The position numbers and the translations under genes were made by a program. DNA of 64,000 bases from Promerops cafer (Eukaryota; Chordata; Aves; Passeriformes; Nectariniidae), in NCBI GenBank assembly GCA_013398275.1, contig VZSE01013243.1, positions 1,236,658 through 1,300,657 of the forward strand, read 5' to 3'. Positions 23,218-36,045 of this stretch are shown here, one piece after another (positions within the stretch are counted from its first letter, which is position 1; every line of letters starts with the position of its first letter). The notes under the pieces were generated by a model that was not told where the DNA came from, searched no databases, and was given only the letters and a program-made list of their open reading frames with translations.

Positions 23218-25133
23218 TTTGTTTTTATAATTCTTCATCGAATGAGCAGTGTCCTTGGGAGGGACACTTTTATTTTGCTATCCCTTCTCATGTACATCAG
23301 CAGTTCCTTATTCAACAGTTCTTAAACAACATAAGAATATTTGCATTTGATACTCCAAAGCTCATAATCTGAGGTGCAGCACTTCCACAAATAGGTTCCC
23401 AGAAATAGAATGAGCAGAACCCAGAGAAAGGAGTGAAAATATCTTCCTCCTCCTGCTGTCAAGGATATCAGAAGTCCTGAGGCATTATCTTTAACGTCAC
23501 ACACATACCACAGTCCCTAGGGATGGAGTTGAAAGGGTGATTTGGAGGTTAGAAGAACACTAATGAGTTGAGTCCCTGAGCTCTGCCTGTCTGACTCCAT
23601 TGACTTCTTTGCACCCTTGCTCATTATCATCATAGCAGTTCTACCTTACACAGTGTCTTCACTTGAACTGATAACTTACAGTGATTGCTCAGAAGAGAAT
23701 AATTGTGAAAACTCAGCATTTTGTCAGTGCAAGATAGAAGTCAGACACAGCAAAGTCTGAAGTGCAGTAAGACTTTTTACAGCATCTATGTTGTTTTCAG
23801 TCCATGAGATACAGGGGTGCAAGGGTGGGGGGACAGGGAGGACAGGACAGAACTCACTGTACCCTCTGCTCAGCTTGTAGGTGAAAGCAGTCTCTACAGT
23901 GGGGAGAGAGGGGACAGAAAGCCACACCACCAATTCCACTGACAACACGGAAAAGGAGATCATAGAGAAATGTGGAAAGGTTTGAACAATTTTTCTTATC
24001 TATGCTAAAATGCATGCCTTAACAAAGTCTGTCTCAATTTTCCCAACAAAAGCTAAGAAAATGAATAGATAGTATCTTTAAGAAATACCATGGTTATTAT
24101 CTCTCTCTGCACTACTCAAGAATCTGGTGGCAGGTACCAATATTTGACTGTATCCCAGTTAACAACTTTAAATTGCAGTAAGAGATGGTAAAACAGTATT
24201 CACTACAAAAATTCCAGAGCATTCTTTAGTCTGCTTCACACTGTTGTGCTAGCTGAAGAAACTTTGGAATCTGGTGAAGTAGCTTTCTCCTAACATGCCA
24301 ATGAAGACATGACAGTGCATTTCCTTCACTGTTTTGGGGCCTGTATGTGAATTGGCAAGATAGCATTATATTAAGAAACGAGTCTTAGAGACGTGCAGTG
24401 ATCGAGCTCTCAGCCTGCATGAGCATGTCAAGTCAGACAGAGCAACAGGTCCTCTCACCATGGTGGCAAGGCATGGCACATGAGAAATGCCACACGTTAT
24501 TGGCAGATTTTTCAAGGATCACAGAGGTGTCTCCTGCTGGGCAGTTTAGCTCTATGTGCAGCCTCAAGGAAAGATTTGTAGTCTAGGAACCTTTCCTGGG
24601 GTAGGATGAGAGGCTTTCAGGCAGCAGGTGCCCAAGGCTATCTAAGGTAGAATTACCTCACAATTTTCTACTTATATTTTTATTTTATACACCAAAAATA
24701 AAAGAAAGATATGAGGGAGAAATCTCCTTAAGGACCTGGAGAGAAAGGACTTGGTAGATTCACGGTCCCGCTCAGTCTCAAATATGGAAATAAAGTTGTA
24801 ACAGGAAGATGATTTGAGCAGAAGGAAAAGCTGAATTGTATTTCTTCAGTTACCTTAAAACAATTCACAGGGACTAGGCTAACAAAGCTAAAAACTAGTA
24901 AGTCATCCTCATACTAGTCCCTGGTAATCTGCTCTTCTTCTGTGCCAAAGCAGTGGATTTTGTCTCGTCAACCAGCTGACTCTCGGATATGTTCTATTTT
25001 CAAGCAATTACAGAGAGTTTTAGATACAACTCATTGTTATAAAATTTTTATTGGATGTGTAAATTAAAAGGCTGTTCTCTGTTGAACTATAAAATTAAGG
25101 GTAAGCATAAAAGAAAAAAATTGATTAAATGAG

Positions 25134-25146
25134 ATATATATATATA
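25134..25146. repeat. (AT)n microsatellite, about 6.5 units
   Basis: A short alternating A/T run flanked by GAG and GAC. Length polymorphism is plausible given its purity. Confidence 0.85.
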
Positions 25147-26887
25147 GACATTGGGTATAGGAAAGGCAAATTAATGCTAAGCAGAATACCAAGGACTGGA
25201 ACTGGACCAAAGGATGGAAATAAATAATTATTAGTCATGCTTGAGGTAAATTGCCTGTCTTCCAAAGAAGACACTTGAGCCCAGCAGCAGAAAATGGAAA
25301 ATGTACCCCAACAACATTTGTGAATTATTTTTCTATCACAAAACAAAAGTTACATTATCTTAGGCAGTTATCAGTATGTTCTGTGAACATAGTATGAAAG
25401 AAGAGTTTAGAATACAACAAACTTTATGTGAAAAGAAGGAAACCTGACATTTTAGCTTCACTGAGGAATTATGATGCATGAGAGATGTAGTCTGACTAGG
25501 AGCAAGAGAACCTGAACATTACAGTAACTAGAACCACTAAGAAATATTTCCCAACCAAAATATTTCAGTGTTTTGACTAACATAAATCACTAAAATTTTA
25601 AAGGTTTCCACAGAAATTAAAAAGCATGTTCTGACCTCTAGAATGGCAAAGGGTTAAAGGGAATTCTTTCTCTTATGTGTCTGCATTCATGAAGTACTAA
25701 AATATGCTTTTTCTTCATATATTGTGATATTCAGTATACATTCACTAGAGTCGCAGGAAGGATTGCAGACATCCTTCCTTCACGCTCCATATTTCAGAAA
25801 CTGCTCCTTAAAAACTCCCATCATAACCATAAATGAACTTCAAACGGTTATGCAGCAAAACTTGTCTTTCATATAACATTAGATATGTCTTGTATTTCTA
25901 ATAAAAATGAGTCTTTAGGCTCTCCTCAGGCCCGGAACAAAGATAAATCTTACAGAATAGCAAGTTTCATGCCCTTAGATAGGAGGATACTTTATGGGCA
26001 AAAAGAATCAATGGTTTAGTTAAGTTAAGTCAGTAAAAAACACTAAAAGCAGATCTCACTTGCAGGAAGTTTTTAAGGATAGAGCTTGGAGTTTGTAAAA
26101 TACATGAAGGAACGGTTATGCGATGATGACTTATTTAAAATATCCCCTAAGCACCTTTCCCTTTGCTGTCACATTAGTTAATCTCATGAAAATTCAGTTG
26201 TTAATTTTGAGTCATTTCTCAAAAAAAATCTACGTGTTTGACAACTTCATCAAGTCACTGCAAAGTTCATAAATTCAATCAAAGATACGGTGTATTTCTT
26301 GGCTCTGATACACTCTTTATTTAATTCAACAGAAAGATTCTCAGGCCTCTTGGGGCAGTGAACCATGGCCTGAAGAACTTCAAGGCACCCCTAAGACAAT
26401 ATAGGTTGCAATGAAAGCCAGGGAAGCAAGCAAAATTTGTCAAATAAGCCACACAATTGAAGCTTAGCTGGTAAAAATCTGATTTAAGCTTCCCTGTACT
26501 TTACTGTATGACGTCTCTACCCTTTTAACAAGAATTAGCAGGTAACAATCCAATTTTTGTAAGTTTTTGCATACTAATAAATTAAAATTCAGGTGCAGAT
26601 AATGTAAATGTATATTCAGAAAAACAATAGAGAATCGCATGGACTTTTAGGATATTTGATAAACCAAAGTTTGTTTGTCTGGGGTTCTTTTTAATTTTAA
26701 GAGTTATAAATAAGTTTCTCAAGTCCTTAAATTACCAGTTTTCAGTCCCCATGTTCAATCCAGGCTTCCTCACACAGCTCCCACTCTAAGGCATTATCAT
26801 CAGTCCAGAATCCTGTGGTTTTCTCCAATATCAGGGAAGCAAAGTTAAAAAGGAAATGTGTTATTAACACAGCTTACAGCTGCAAAG

Positions 26888-26910
26888 TTTTGGCCATTTA
26901 CTGGCCAAAA
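26888..26910. repeat. 9-base inverted repeat TTTTGGCCA / TGGCCAAAA
   Basis: Perfect arms at 26888-26896 and 26902-26910 with the loop TTTAC. The motif GCAAAG also flanks both sides as a direct repeat. Several such 9-base hairpins are expected by chance in 64 kb, so no function is claimed. Confidence 0.8.
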
Positions 26911-29156
26911 TGCAAAGCATAATCTACTGAAACTATCAGTCACACAGCAAGTATTAATCACCTCTACATCCCTCTTCTTATTTTATGCCTTTACAGAGAA
27001 AACATGTAATTAATTGTGGAAAAAAAAACTGTCCAGCATTCATCCTGGCATTGACTAAAATGGCTCAAACCTCTGTGATGCCTTGATATATGATTCAGAT
27101 CCTGTATTGTAAGGAGGCTGATAGAGGGTGGGAAATAAGCATCAAATCTTAGGTCAGTTTTGGAAGCTTAAGCCTGAATTTCCTGACTTTAGTTGCTTTG
27201 AAGATAATTATTAGCCTCTTGTAGTTATTATAAATATTTTCATAATATTCACATTTCCTGATTCCACCCTGAAAGAAAGCAGGAAATGCCAACAATTGGG
27301 AGAATTGACATTTGCTAAGGGGGCAAATGGCTCGCCTTTGTGTACAGTACACAGGAGCTGGATAAGTGAAGCTTTACATGCTAATCCAAAGCAAATGCAA
27401 ACCCTGAATTTTCTGAGAATTCCTCTTTATTGGAATTTCTTCTCACATATTTCGGCTGTAAACTTTCTTACAAACTCAAAACAGCCCTTTTGAAGTGATA
27501 GACCAGTAGTGAAAGTAAAAAGTGTATAACTTATGATCTCGGCATGTAGGGTGAGAGGGTAAAAAGAACAGAAGAGCTGTGTATCAGACTGGAGCCACAG
27601 GGAGGAAAAGTGAATGTGTGCTTGTCAGAAACAAGAATTTTGTAACATGAACGTATGACATGCAATACATACTTAAAGAAAATCCCAGGTTTTCAATGAA
27701 ACTTCCTTCAGTTCAAAAAGAACCCTCAGGTTTAACAATCTGTCAGAGCTAATATTATATATGTGACCTTAAATATTCATTGAGTTTGTAGAGATTTCAT
27801 CTCCTTTTGCATTTATCAAGAATTATTCATAATATGGCAGTTTCTGTCATAATTCAGACTCTTTAGGCCAAAAAATGTAGAAAGAAAACTAAAGCCCAAA
27901 AGAGAAAATGACAGCTACAGTGATGGAATGGGTATAAGTGATAGTTTTAAAGAAACTCACTGTACATTTATAATTTTCCCTTTTAACACCTTATCTTTAA
28001 GCTATACTTCATTTAAGATGTCGACACAGCTTGATGTGAAGTGCATAATTTATTGAATGCTGACTTTCTTGTATGATTTATTTTGTTGTTTTGCAAGTCA
28101 AGTACAGTCTTGCAACTCTGTTTTACTCATAAAATACTAAAAAAGCCCTTTGTGCTTACTGGAGCAGTGATCAAAACATGAACATTATATGCCACATCTA
28201 GTTTAAAGCACAAATATGAGTGCTAAATTTGCCTAAAATCAAATCACTCATCCAGAATGCAGAGCATCAAAGAGTTTTGATTCGATTTGACAAGGTAGCA
28301 CAAGGCACTTCATAGGACATTCAACACACCAATACAAACTTGCTTTGCCTGTTGCATCACTCTCTACTTCCTGGTCAGTAGTTCTTCCTTATTTTATGAG
28401 GTGATAGAGTTGACAAAAAGGAGATTAGAGAGATCTAGATGGAAATCTGTATTTTGAAACTTGGCTATTTAATTTTAATTATTTGTCATCTGTATTACAT
28501 CAAGATGGAGAAAGAAACATATTCCTTATTTTCAGAATGCAGTGCCTATATCTCACTTTAAAACTAATTACTAGAAATGTTTTTATAAATAAAGTGATGA
28601 AGAAATAAATAAAAAGGATGAACATGTGACAAAGAAAATTCAGTGATAAACCATAAAAAATAAGTCCAGAAATTGTTTGTTATATTGGGCATACAATTAA
28701 TACCAAAAATCTAAGCACATAAAATTACTTTTCTAAGGCTATTATTACCAATTGCAGGCTTTATAGTTGCAAACTCTAGTCCTTTCATTTGAAGACTTTT
28801 TTTTACCCACAAGTGTATAATCAAATACTTTTATGCAGAGGTAATATGGAGGACAGGCAAAACCTTATCAAGAAAACAGCATTAATATTATTAGGGAATA
28901 ATATATCCTATTCCTATACCTAGAAATATATCCACATATTTCTCTCTGTTCATCTCTTTCTCTTCCAGATGCCCACAGGTGTATCCAGAAAGATACCTAC
29001 ACACCACCTCTGGCTCAGTTGAAGGACCTATGTCTTACACTTCTCCCTTCTAACAGTATCAAATGCTCTTCATGCAGCTCTTGTGACCTATCTGGTATTT
29101 CGTGATTGTGTTCTTTTTGATGGCATCACAAGGAGTCTGTCCTTATGGAAAGAAAT

Positions 29157-29215
29157 TAGATAATAGATAATGAGTTTGAAGAAAATACTAGATATTAGAT
29201 AATCAGTTGGAAAGA
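29157..29215. repeat. Degenerate two-copy tandem duplication, period about 32 bases
   Basis: Copy one starts TAGATAATAGATAATGAG (29157) and copy two TAGATATTAGATAATCAG (29189). Each is followed by GTTTGAAGAAA- or GTTGGAAAGA-like sequence. Differences are scattered single bases, so the duplication is not recent. The unit itself contains an internal TAGATAAT doubling. Confidence 0.75.
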
Positions 29216-29248
29216 TATTAATGAAAAGGTTCACGATATACTAAAAAG

Positions 29249-29289
29249 TAAACAAAAAAAACCAAAAAAGCCCAAAAAAGTAAATAAAT
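29249..29289. repeat. A-rich low-complexity tract
   Basis: Runs of six to eight A separated by C or G triplets (ACCAAAAAAGCCC-like). It gives no family assignment. Confidence 0.8.
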
Positions 29290-32200
29290 CTGCATTATAG
29301 TCATTCAATACCAATTCACACAGAAATAGGTTTGTCACATTTTTCTTTTCCCCCTCCAAGGGACCCCTCTGTACCAATTTCAGATCTCCCCCATCACAAG
29401 CCCACCCTCTGCATCCTGACACTCCCCAGCCCAGAGCAGGACTGCACCCTCTTGTCCCCATATCACTGCCCCAGGCAGCGCCTTTCTCCCTTTCCCCTTT
29501 CAACACACAAAGACAACGTGACATAAAAGGCTGGGCTCTTCAAAATATTCTTCCCCCAAAATCAACAACTACAGTGGGATTAAAAGAATGAGCACTTCTG
29601 ATTAATCAAACTGATAGTTTTACTTCCTCATTAGAAGAACTGTTTTTCTACCAGCAGAGTCCAATAGACATGGAGAGACAGACATGAATATAATTAAATG
29701 CAGGGAAAATTAAACTATAGAAAACAAGTAAAAATTCTACACAAAATAAAAACCCCTTTGTATCATCTGTCAGTTTTTCCCAGTTTGAAACATCACTGGA
29801 ATTCAAGTATATATGTTTTATAAGATAAAACTAAAGTTTAATAAAAGAGCAAATTGCTCTTCTGTATTTTGAAAGGTAATTATTCAATGTCTGTATGTGA
29901 TTGTGTGAAGTATGAAATAACAAAATATTCAGACTCCTCTTACTTAAGCATGAAGAAAGAGTAGAAGAAAATGGGTTAGCTGCTGTCTTCCTGGTAAAGG
30001 CTTCTGGTCTAGCTCAGACCCAGTAATCAATGTGACATTATAACCAAGGACATAACAAGAAGCAGCTTGGACCATAAAAAAGCTCTCTAGTTTTTCAAAA
30101 CAAATCAGTCTTGTTTGGATGTGTGCACAGCCTGCTGCTCTTTAAATCTTCAGAGCACTGAAAACATGGCATTTACCTCCCTAAACCCAGGCAAGTTTGT
30201 CCTGAGAAATAGAAGTACTCCTACATGGACAAGATTGTGCTGTCTGTGATTGAGTTTCTCCGTTCAGGCTGAGCAATTGTTGGATATTCTCGAAGGCTTC
30301 ACAGAGACACCGACTGCATTTGGCATGACTGCATTAAATTGACACAATCATTTGTCCACTTTGCACAGTCTAGAAGAAAAGAAACCACAGCAGGTATTGG
30401 GATTAAAGAATTCAACTTTGCTGGTTTATTTACATCAGACAAATAGAATATCTGGAGTATCTGGAATCAGCACATTTCTACTTTAAGAATAAGGAATCCA
30501 AAGAGCTTCCAGTGTCATCTTGGCCAGTGTTTCTCCCACTAGGTACTTGAAATGACAAACTAGATTGAGATTGAGCAAGGTCTGGGCTTTAATCCAGCTG
30601 TCCATAGCATCCTTCAAAAGCCAACTGAGTCGCACAGCTCACCCTCTTCCCAATTCTCCCTCCAAAAAAAAAGAAAACAACATGCAGGTCCTTACCTCTG
30701 AGAAGTAATAATCCTCGCAAATCAGCCAGATAATACAAGATGACATTATGGGGAAAAGAACTAAGCAAGAAAGGTCAGCCATTAATTTCACTATACATCA
30801 AGGGTTACTGATACATAAAATGTCAGAAACTAAAACATTTCCAGTTCAAATTGAGCAACATCCCATCCCAGTACCACACTCATTTCAAGAACTCTTTCCT
30901 TATAACACGTGATTATATGAAGCATGGTTTTATTTGTATCTAATTTCAAGATCTTAGAAGTTTCTGAATTTTCAAATGACGCTAAGTATCTTTTCTCACA
31001 AAACCTTTCATTGTTAAGGAACATTGTGTTAGTCAGCCAGAGCTCTGTTTGTCAAAGCACTGTGATTAGTTAGAAATTTTGGCTCTAATACTAAACAACA
31101 GGCATTTTCATAGATACACCAAGGATTCTGGATGCTTTCAGTTATTCTAAAATTTTGTGGAAAAAGATTGACTGTGATTCATAGAGACATGAAAACTTTA
31201 TTTTAATGCCTCAATTATTAGTTTTACTCTTATGCAAATGACATAAAGTAGGTATGTGTTTATAACACAGTATATTTGTCAAATAATACAGCACAAGCTA
31301 TACACCATTCTGTTAAACATTCTGCCAAAAAGGCAGGTGAGGAGAAAATGTGGAAGCAACATGATGAAAACATCCAAGTCAGTCAGTATCAGAGAATGAG
31401 TTCTTTATTTTGTCCTGTCTTCCTTTTAAACACAGGTCGTGCCTTCCTAGAGGCTGAATGTGCCATTATATATAATGTTGCAAAATAAAATGTAAGTCTG
31501 ATCAGTTTAATCTGAACATTTCAAATACTGTATTTTAAATACCAATATCTCATTACTAGCTAGCAAATACTGTTAGGAGCAAAACTCAAAACTTTTGTTT
31601 GCTGTAGGAGGAAATGAACCCCACACCAACATCGTGTTCTACTCTCATTCATTAATCAAGATATAATTAATTAAGTTTTTATCATTCCTCAGAATGGAGA
31701 AAACAATCTCTAACAATGGTATACTGAGCTGTAGCCATTAATCTTAGGTCATAGGCTGTGAAGAAATGACCTGAAGAAGTACTTTAATTAACAAGTATTT
31801 TTTACAAGTGATAATCATGATAATTTAGTATATGCCAAGTAGAAGATAAGACTGATGAATCTCTTGTGGTTAGAGTATTGATTTGAAATTTATATGAGAG
31901 AAAGATATTTAAACAGAAAGGAAAAGGTATTGAACATTGAGATCAGAGGTTATAGTGTCTTACAGGTCTCTGTAAGAGGACTTTGATTTTCTTTTGAAGA
32001 ACATGTTTCTCACGTAAGTCATCACTGCGTACCCCACAGAATATAAAAATATTCAACTTTATGATATGGCAGCCATATTTGCATACACTATGTTGACTTG
32101 CTTTTATTCACTCAATATAAATACTTACTACTTAAATATAACATCCTAAATCTAAACATCTGAGCACTTGTCTTCAGATTTTTTATAGTTTTGTAGATCC

Positions 32201-32553
32201 AATTTCAAAAATATCAGCATTTGTGAAAATCAAACTGAGTTCCCATTCAACAGTGGGTATCCAAGGTCAGTGGATAAAAAACTTTAAGATTTGTGCCTCA
32301 TGAAAAGATTTGTACCCAGTACACCTTCAGAAGTGTTGCACAGCAAGGTGCTAAGATAAATGAAAGAGATACTATAAGCTGGCAGGTGACAGTTCCCCAG
32401 ATTTTTGAAAGATCTGTGCTCTAAAGCTACAGATCTAAATATAATCTAAATTACCATAAAGATACACGTGTCTCAACCTCCTACAATGCTTGAGCTTTCC
32501 CTTCTCCAAAACACAGAGACCTTATGTATCTGAGCTATTGCAGTTTATTGCTA

Positions 32554-32612
32554 CAAAACAAAACAAAAACAAAAAACACCCAACCAAACAAAGAAAAAAA
32601 CAACCAACAAAA
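32554..32612. repeat. A-rich simple repeat, (CAAAA)n/(CCAA)n
   Basis: An array of CAAAA and CCAA units about 59 bases long. It might be the poly(A)-like end of an unrecognised retroelement, but the sequence before it is not recognisable. Confidence 0.82.
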
Positions 32613-35600
32613 GCTTTCCCTGCACCAAGAATCTCTTTTCCTTAAATTTTAAGAGGCGTTCAATTACTTTTTCTGCCAATTTCCTATCTCTTTAGCCAAC
32701 TGAAATGATTTCTCTTCTATGGTGTCATGTTCCACAGAACAATTTTGGAGAAAAGAAGTTGCTTTTCAGTATATGAAGGAACAGCAAAAATTCTACATTT
32801 AATCATCTGAAAAAAACACAGAAGACACTAGTAATGAGTGAGCTACACAAGAGATTCTCTCCACAGCTGCTGCTGGAGTACACCAAGTAAAGTTTTCATG
32901 GAGTGGAAGTACTGCATTGCAGTGACAAGCTTCCACAAAGCTGGTCTGGTGCAGAGAAGCTGGGAAGCATACAGCCAGCTTTACTTCTGTCACTTTGCAC
33001 TGGACTGTTTCATTTCTCAATAAAACCAAAGGAATCATATGCATAAGAACATTTTACTCTGTGGGAGAGGGAAAAAAGGGAAAAAAAGAATGGCAAGTCT
33101 GAAAATTGGCATTTTAGAAACTAATCTAAGAATCTTTAAATTATTCCATCAAGTTCTTTTGTTTTGACAGGTGCTTCAAAAAATTATATTTGATAGTTCA
33201 CATTTTTCTAATGTCATCAGTGTAATGTTGTACAAAGTATATGTGAATTATCTGGTGGGCCTAATGTACTGAGCAGAGGGAGTAAATCCAGATATCTCTG
33301 GGGACATTCGTTTGTTTTAGCATATGCCAATTCACATTGAACTTGAAACTGATGTCATTTACCATTGTGCTGTTGCATCACTTATGGACTTTTATAATGC
33401 TTCCAAAAGTGAAGAAAGACATCATTAGAATAAAATCTGTAAGTACTTTAGGGGATGATTCTGAGACAATGAATAAGAATTTCCCTGTGGCAAAAAAAAA
33501 GCAGTGATAGATCAATATCTTAATGGGCCTCACATGGCCAAACAAGGCAATTAAATTAGAGTTGTGCTGCTTCTGTTTGGTAATAATGTTAAGAAACTTG
33601 TGGAATTTTGCTACACTTGAACATCAGGCAATATCATGTATTTATTCTCACCTGTCAAATTCCAAAGGCGTTAAAATATGGTCATCTTAACAGCTCCTGG
33701 TTTGGATTTCAATGAGTGCTCTGAAAGCTCCAAGTTCTTAGCATTGCAGAAAACACAACCACTTTTATCCAGGCATCCAAATTTTTGTCCAACAGCCAAC
33801 ATTTCAGTTTGAAATTTTTGCCCCTTTTTCATGGTCCCATTTGGGATCTGATCTTTTCAACACATTTGTGGTGTTCAAAATAGGCGAGTTCCATCAGGAA
33901 CGTGAAAGAACAGATAGAGTAATGGATGGCACCTCTGTACAGGAAAGCAAGCAGGGAATGTAATGCATGCTTTCCGGGTGCACAGAATAATAGGAGGAAA
34001 TCAGACCTGCCAAAGAAAAGGGTCAGGCACAGAAAAAAGATTGTTTTGGCTGCATAAGAAAGGACAGCTGTGAGCAGCCAGAAAATTATCAAAGAACGGC
34101 CTGAACACCTAGAGCTCAGTCTAAGTCAATGCTCTCTTACAATGCTCTCCTGAGGCTCTCTACAGCCTCAGGAAGCTGTCACCACTATGGGCCAGTGAGA
34201 CAGGAACAGAGCATGCCATGTTGTACCTGCGTGCAACTGCACTCCTACAGTATACTTTGAATAGCTTTCCACCACAGTGTTAGATCAGTCCTTTCAAATA
34301 GCTTAGCAGCAGCAGGAAATATTTTCCAAGTTGGAGAAACTACCAAAGGAGATCTGACAGTACCTTTGTCAAAAATGGTGACCAACAGCAGACAGACCTT
34401 TCCCCCATCTACATGTCAGTCTGTTCTTGTGTTTAGGCACATATTCTACAAGGGGAGTCCATTTCCTCCACTATTCTTGGAAGAACAGAAGACAAATATC
34501 CATACATTCTCCTCCAAGGCTGTTTTCCCACCTGTGGTGTCAGCTGACTCACTCTAGATTTAAGCTTTAGAGAACTAAAAATTAAACTAAGTGGGTGAAA
34601 TGAGGCAAGATCAGAAACTCATGCCCCAAGCTTACACATCAGGGCAGATTCTGCTTTTGGTTTTTGGCAGTCTGTGGGGATGGTTTAAGTGGATGAAGAA
34701 ATCTGCAGCAGCAATTTCAGGAAGAGCACATCAGAGCTGTATTTTTCTGCTAAATCCAGATCGAAGCACAGAAGAAATATGCTCAGGCTGAAAAAGAGTA
34801 TTTGGCAGGGAGGGTAAAGTGGAGAGCTCAGTTTGCAATTGCACAGACACAAAGTACTCCATCTATTCTGCAAACAAGCAGCAAATGCATGATGTCATTG
34901 ATGAAGATCTGAGGTATAAATCACCACTCTATGTGCCTACTGATTAAATTTATGAGATTCACTACTAAGATGCAACTCATTCCAGGGAAGAAGCTGATTG
35001 TTCACCATTCTTGCAATGTACTTACAAAGCTTTCTGGATTGGAAATATAATAATTTGAAAATGTGTATGCCCACACTTAGAACTAATTTTATAAGAAAAC
35101 ATGTAACATTTTATCACACGTACACCATATTTTAGAGAAAACTTTAGACTCCTCATCTTCCACCTTACAGCTGAGAACTGCATACTAGATAGACCTTTTC
35201 TGTAGTAAGATTACAGACATTTTCTTGCTGAAATGTATGAAATACCTCTTGGGCTTTACCTAAACAGACACTATTTCAACAATATTTTTCATCCTCCAGC
35301 AAGCATCATGCATTCATAAGGTCCTGGAAACCTCTTGCCCGGAAACAAAACTTTGGCCATCACAAATCCTCAGCATCCATTTCTTCATATAAGTTTGGAC
35401 AGCTCTGACTATGTGAGATGTTTTAACAATGTGGCAACACTTGGGGGAGCGACACTGCAGCCTGCCTCATGAAAAGTGATATCTGGAACAAGCTTATGGC
35501 AATTCAAATGTCAGCTGCATCAGCAGCAATTCCTGTACGTAACTCAGAGCTGTGGTTGCCTTTCTTTTCCATGCATACAGGGTAATCCTCAGAGAAATGT

Positions 35601-36010
35601 ACACTATTACCAAAAATGTCACTGCCTTGTGTAAGTTTAAGCAGCCAAGTCAATGTGGTTTGTGCATGTGCATGATGATTATATCTTACATTTTCCATTT
35701 AGTTACTGAAGTCATGCTTACTAGGGAGAAAAAATGCTATGGATTATTCTGCTCCAGTATGTGAAAACCATGTGAAAACCATGATTGATGACACGGCTCC
35801 AAGGAATAAGCCTCAATGACATCTGCAGCACAGCTATGAGGTTACTAATAACCATAACCTGTGAATTGAGAAAGAGGCCCTTAAAAATGACTGCTGACAA
35901 ACACAATGAAAGAGATTTATGGATTGCCTACATCAAGAGTGCCCAATCCTTGTGAAGTGGATGGCTTGTCTCATTCATTATGCTACTGTGACATGAAAAT
36001 GATATTCTGC

Positions 36011-36045
36011 TCTTTTTCCTTCTTTTTTTTTTTTTTTTCTTTTTC
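36011..36045. repeat. Polypyrimidine tract, T-rich
   Basis: A run of almost only T with a few C, including 17 or more consecutive T. No AG acceptor follows closely enough to make a convincing splice site. Confidence 0.85.

Larger units (their letters stand above)
20588..29150. other. Non-coding AT-rich stretch with simple repeats
   Basis: Apart from the simple tracts listed separately and a 10-base tandem doubling ACAAGCACAG (22519-22538), I see only unique sequence. The largest open frame is 89 codons. A palindrome TGATACCGGTATCA sits at 21944-21957. Segments around 27780-28230 look like non-repetitive, motif-rich sequence that could be conserved, but this is only an impression. No exon, RNA gene or recognisable transposon is present. 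Confidence 0.55.

Noticed and set aside
26888..26910. 9-base hairpin as a microRNA precursor
   Set aside because: Pairing does not extend beyond 9 bases, far short of a 60-80 base precursor. Other 9-base hairpins (34149-34172, 50531-50555) occur at about the chance rate.
35761..35782. Exact tandem doubling of GTGAAAACCAT
   Set aside because: Probably simple replication slippage. Only two units, with no array and no functional context.
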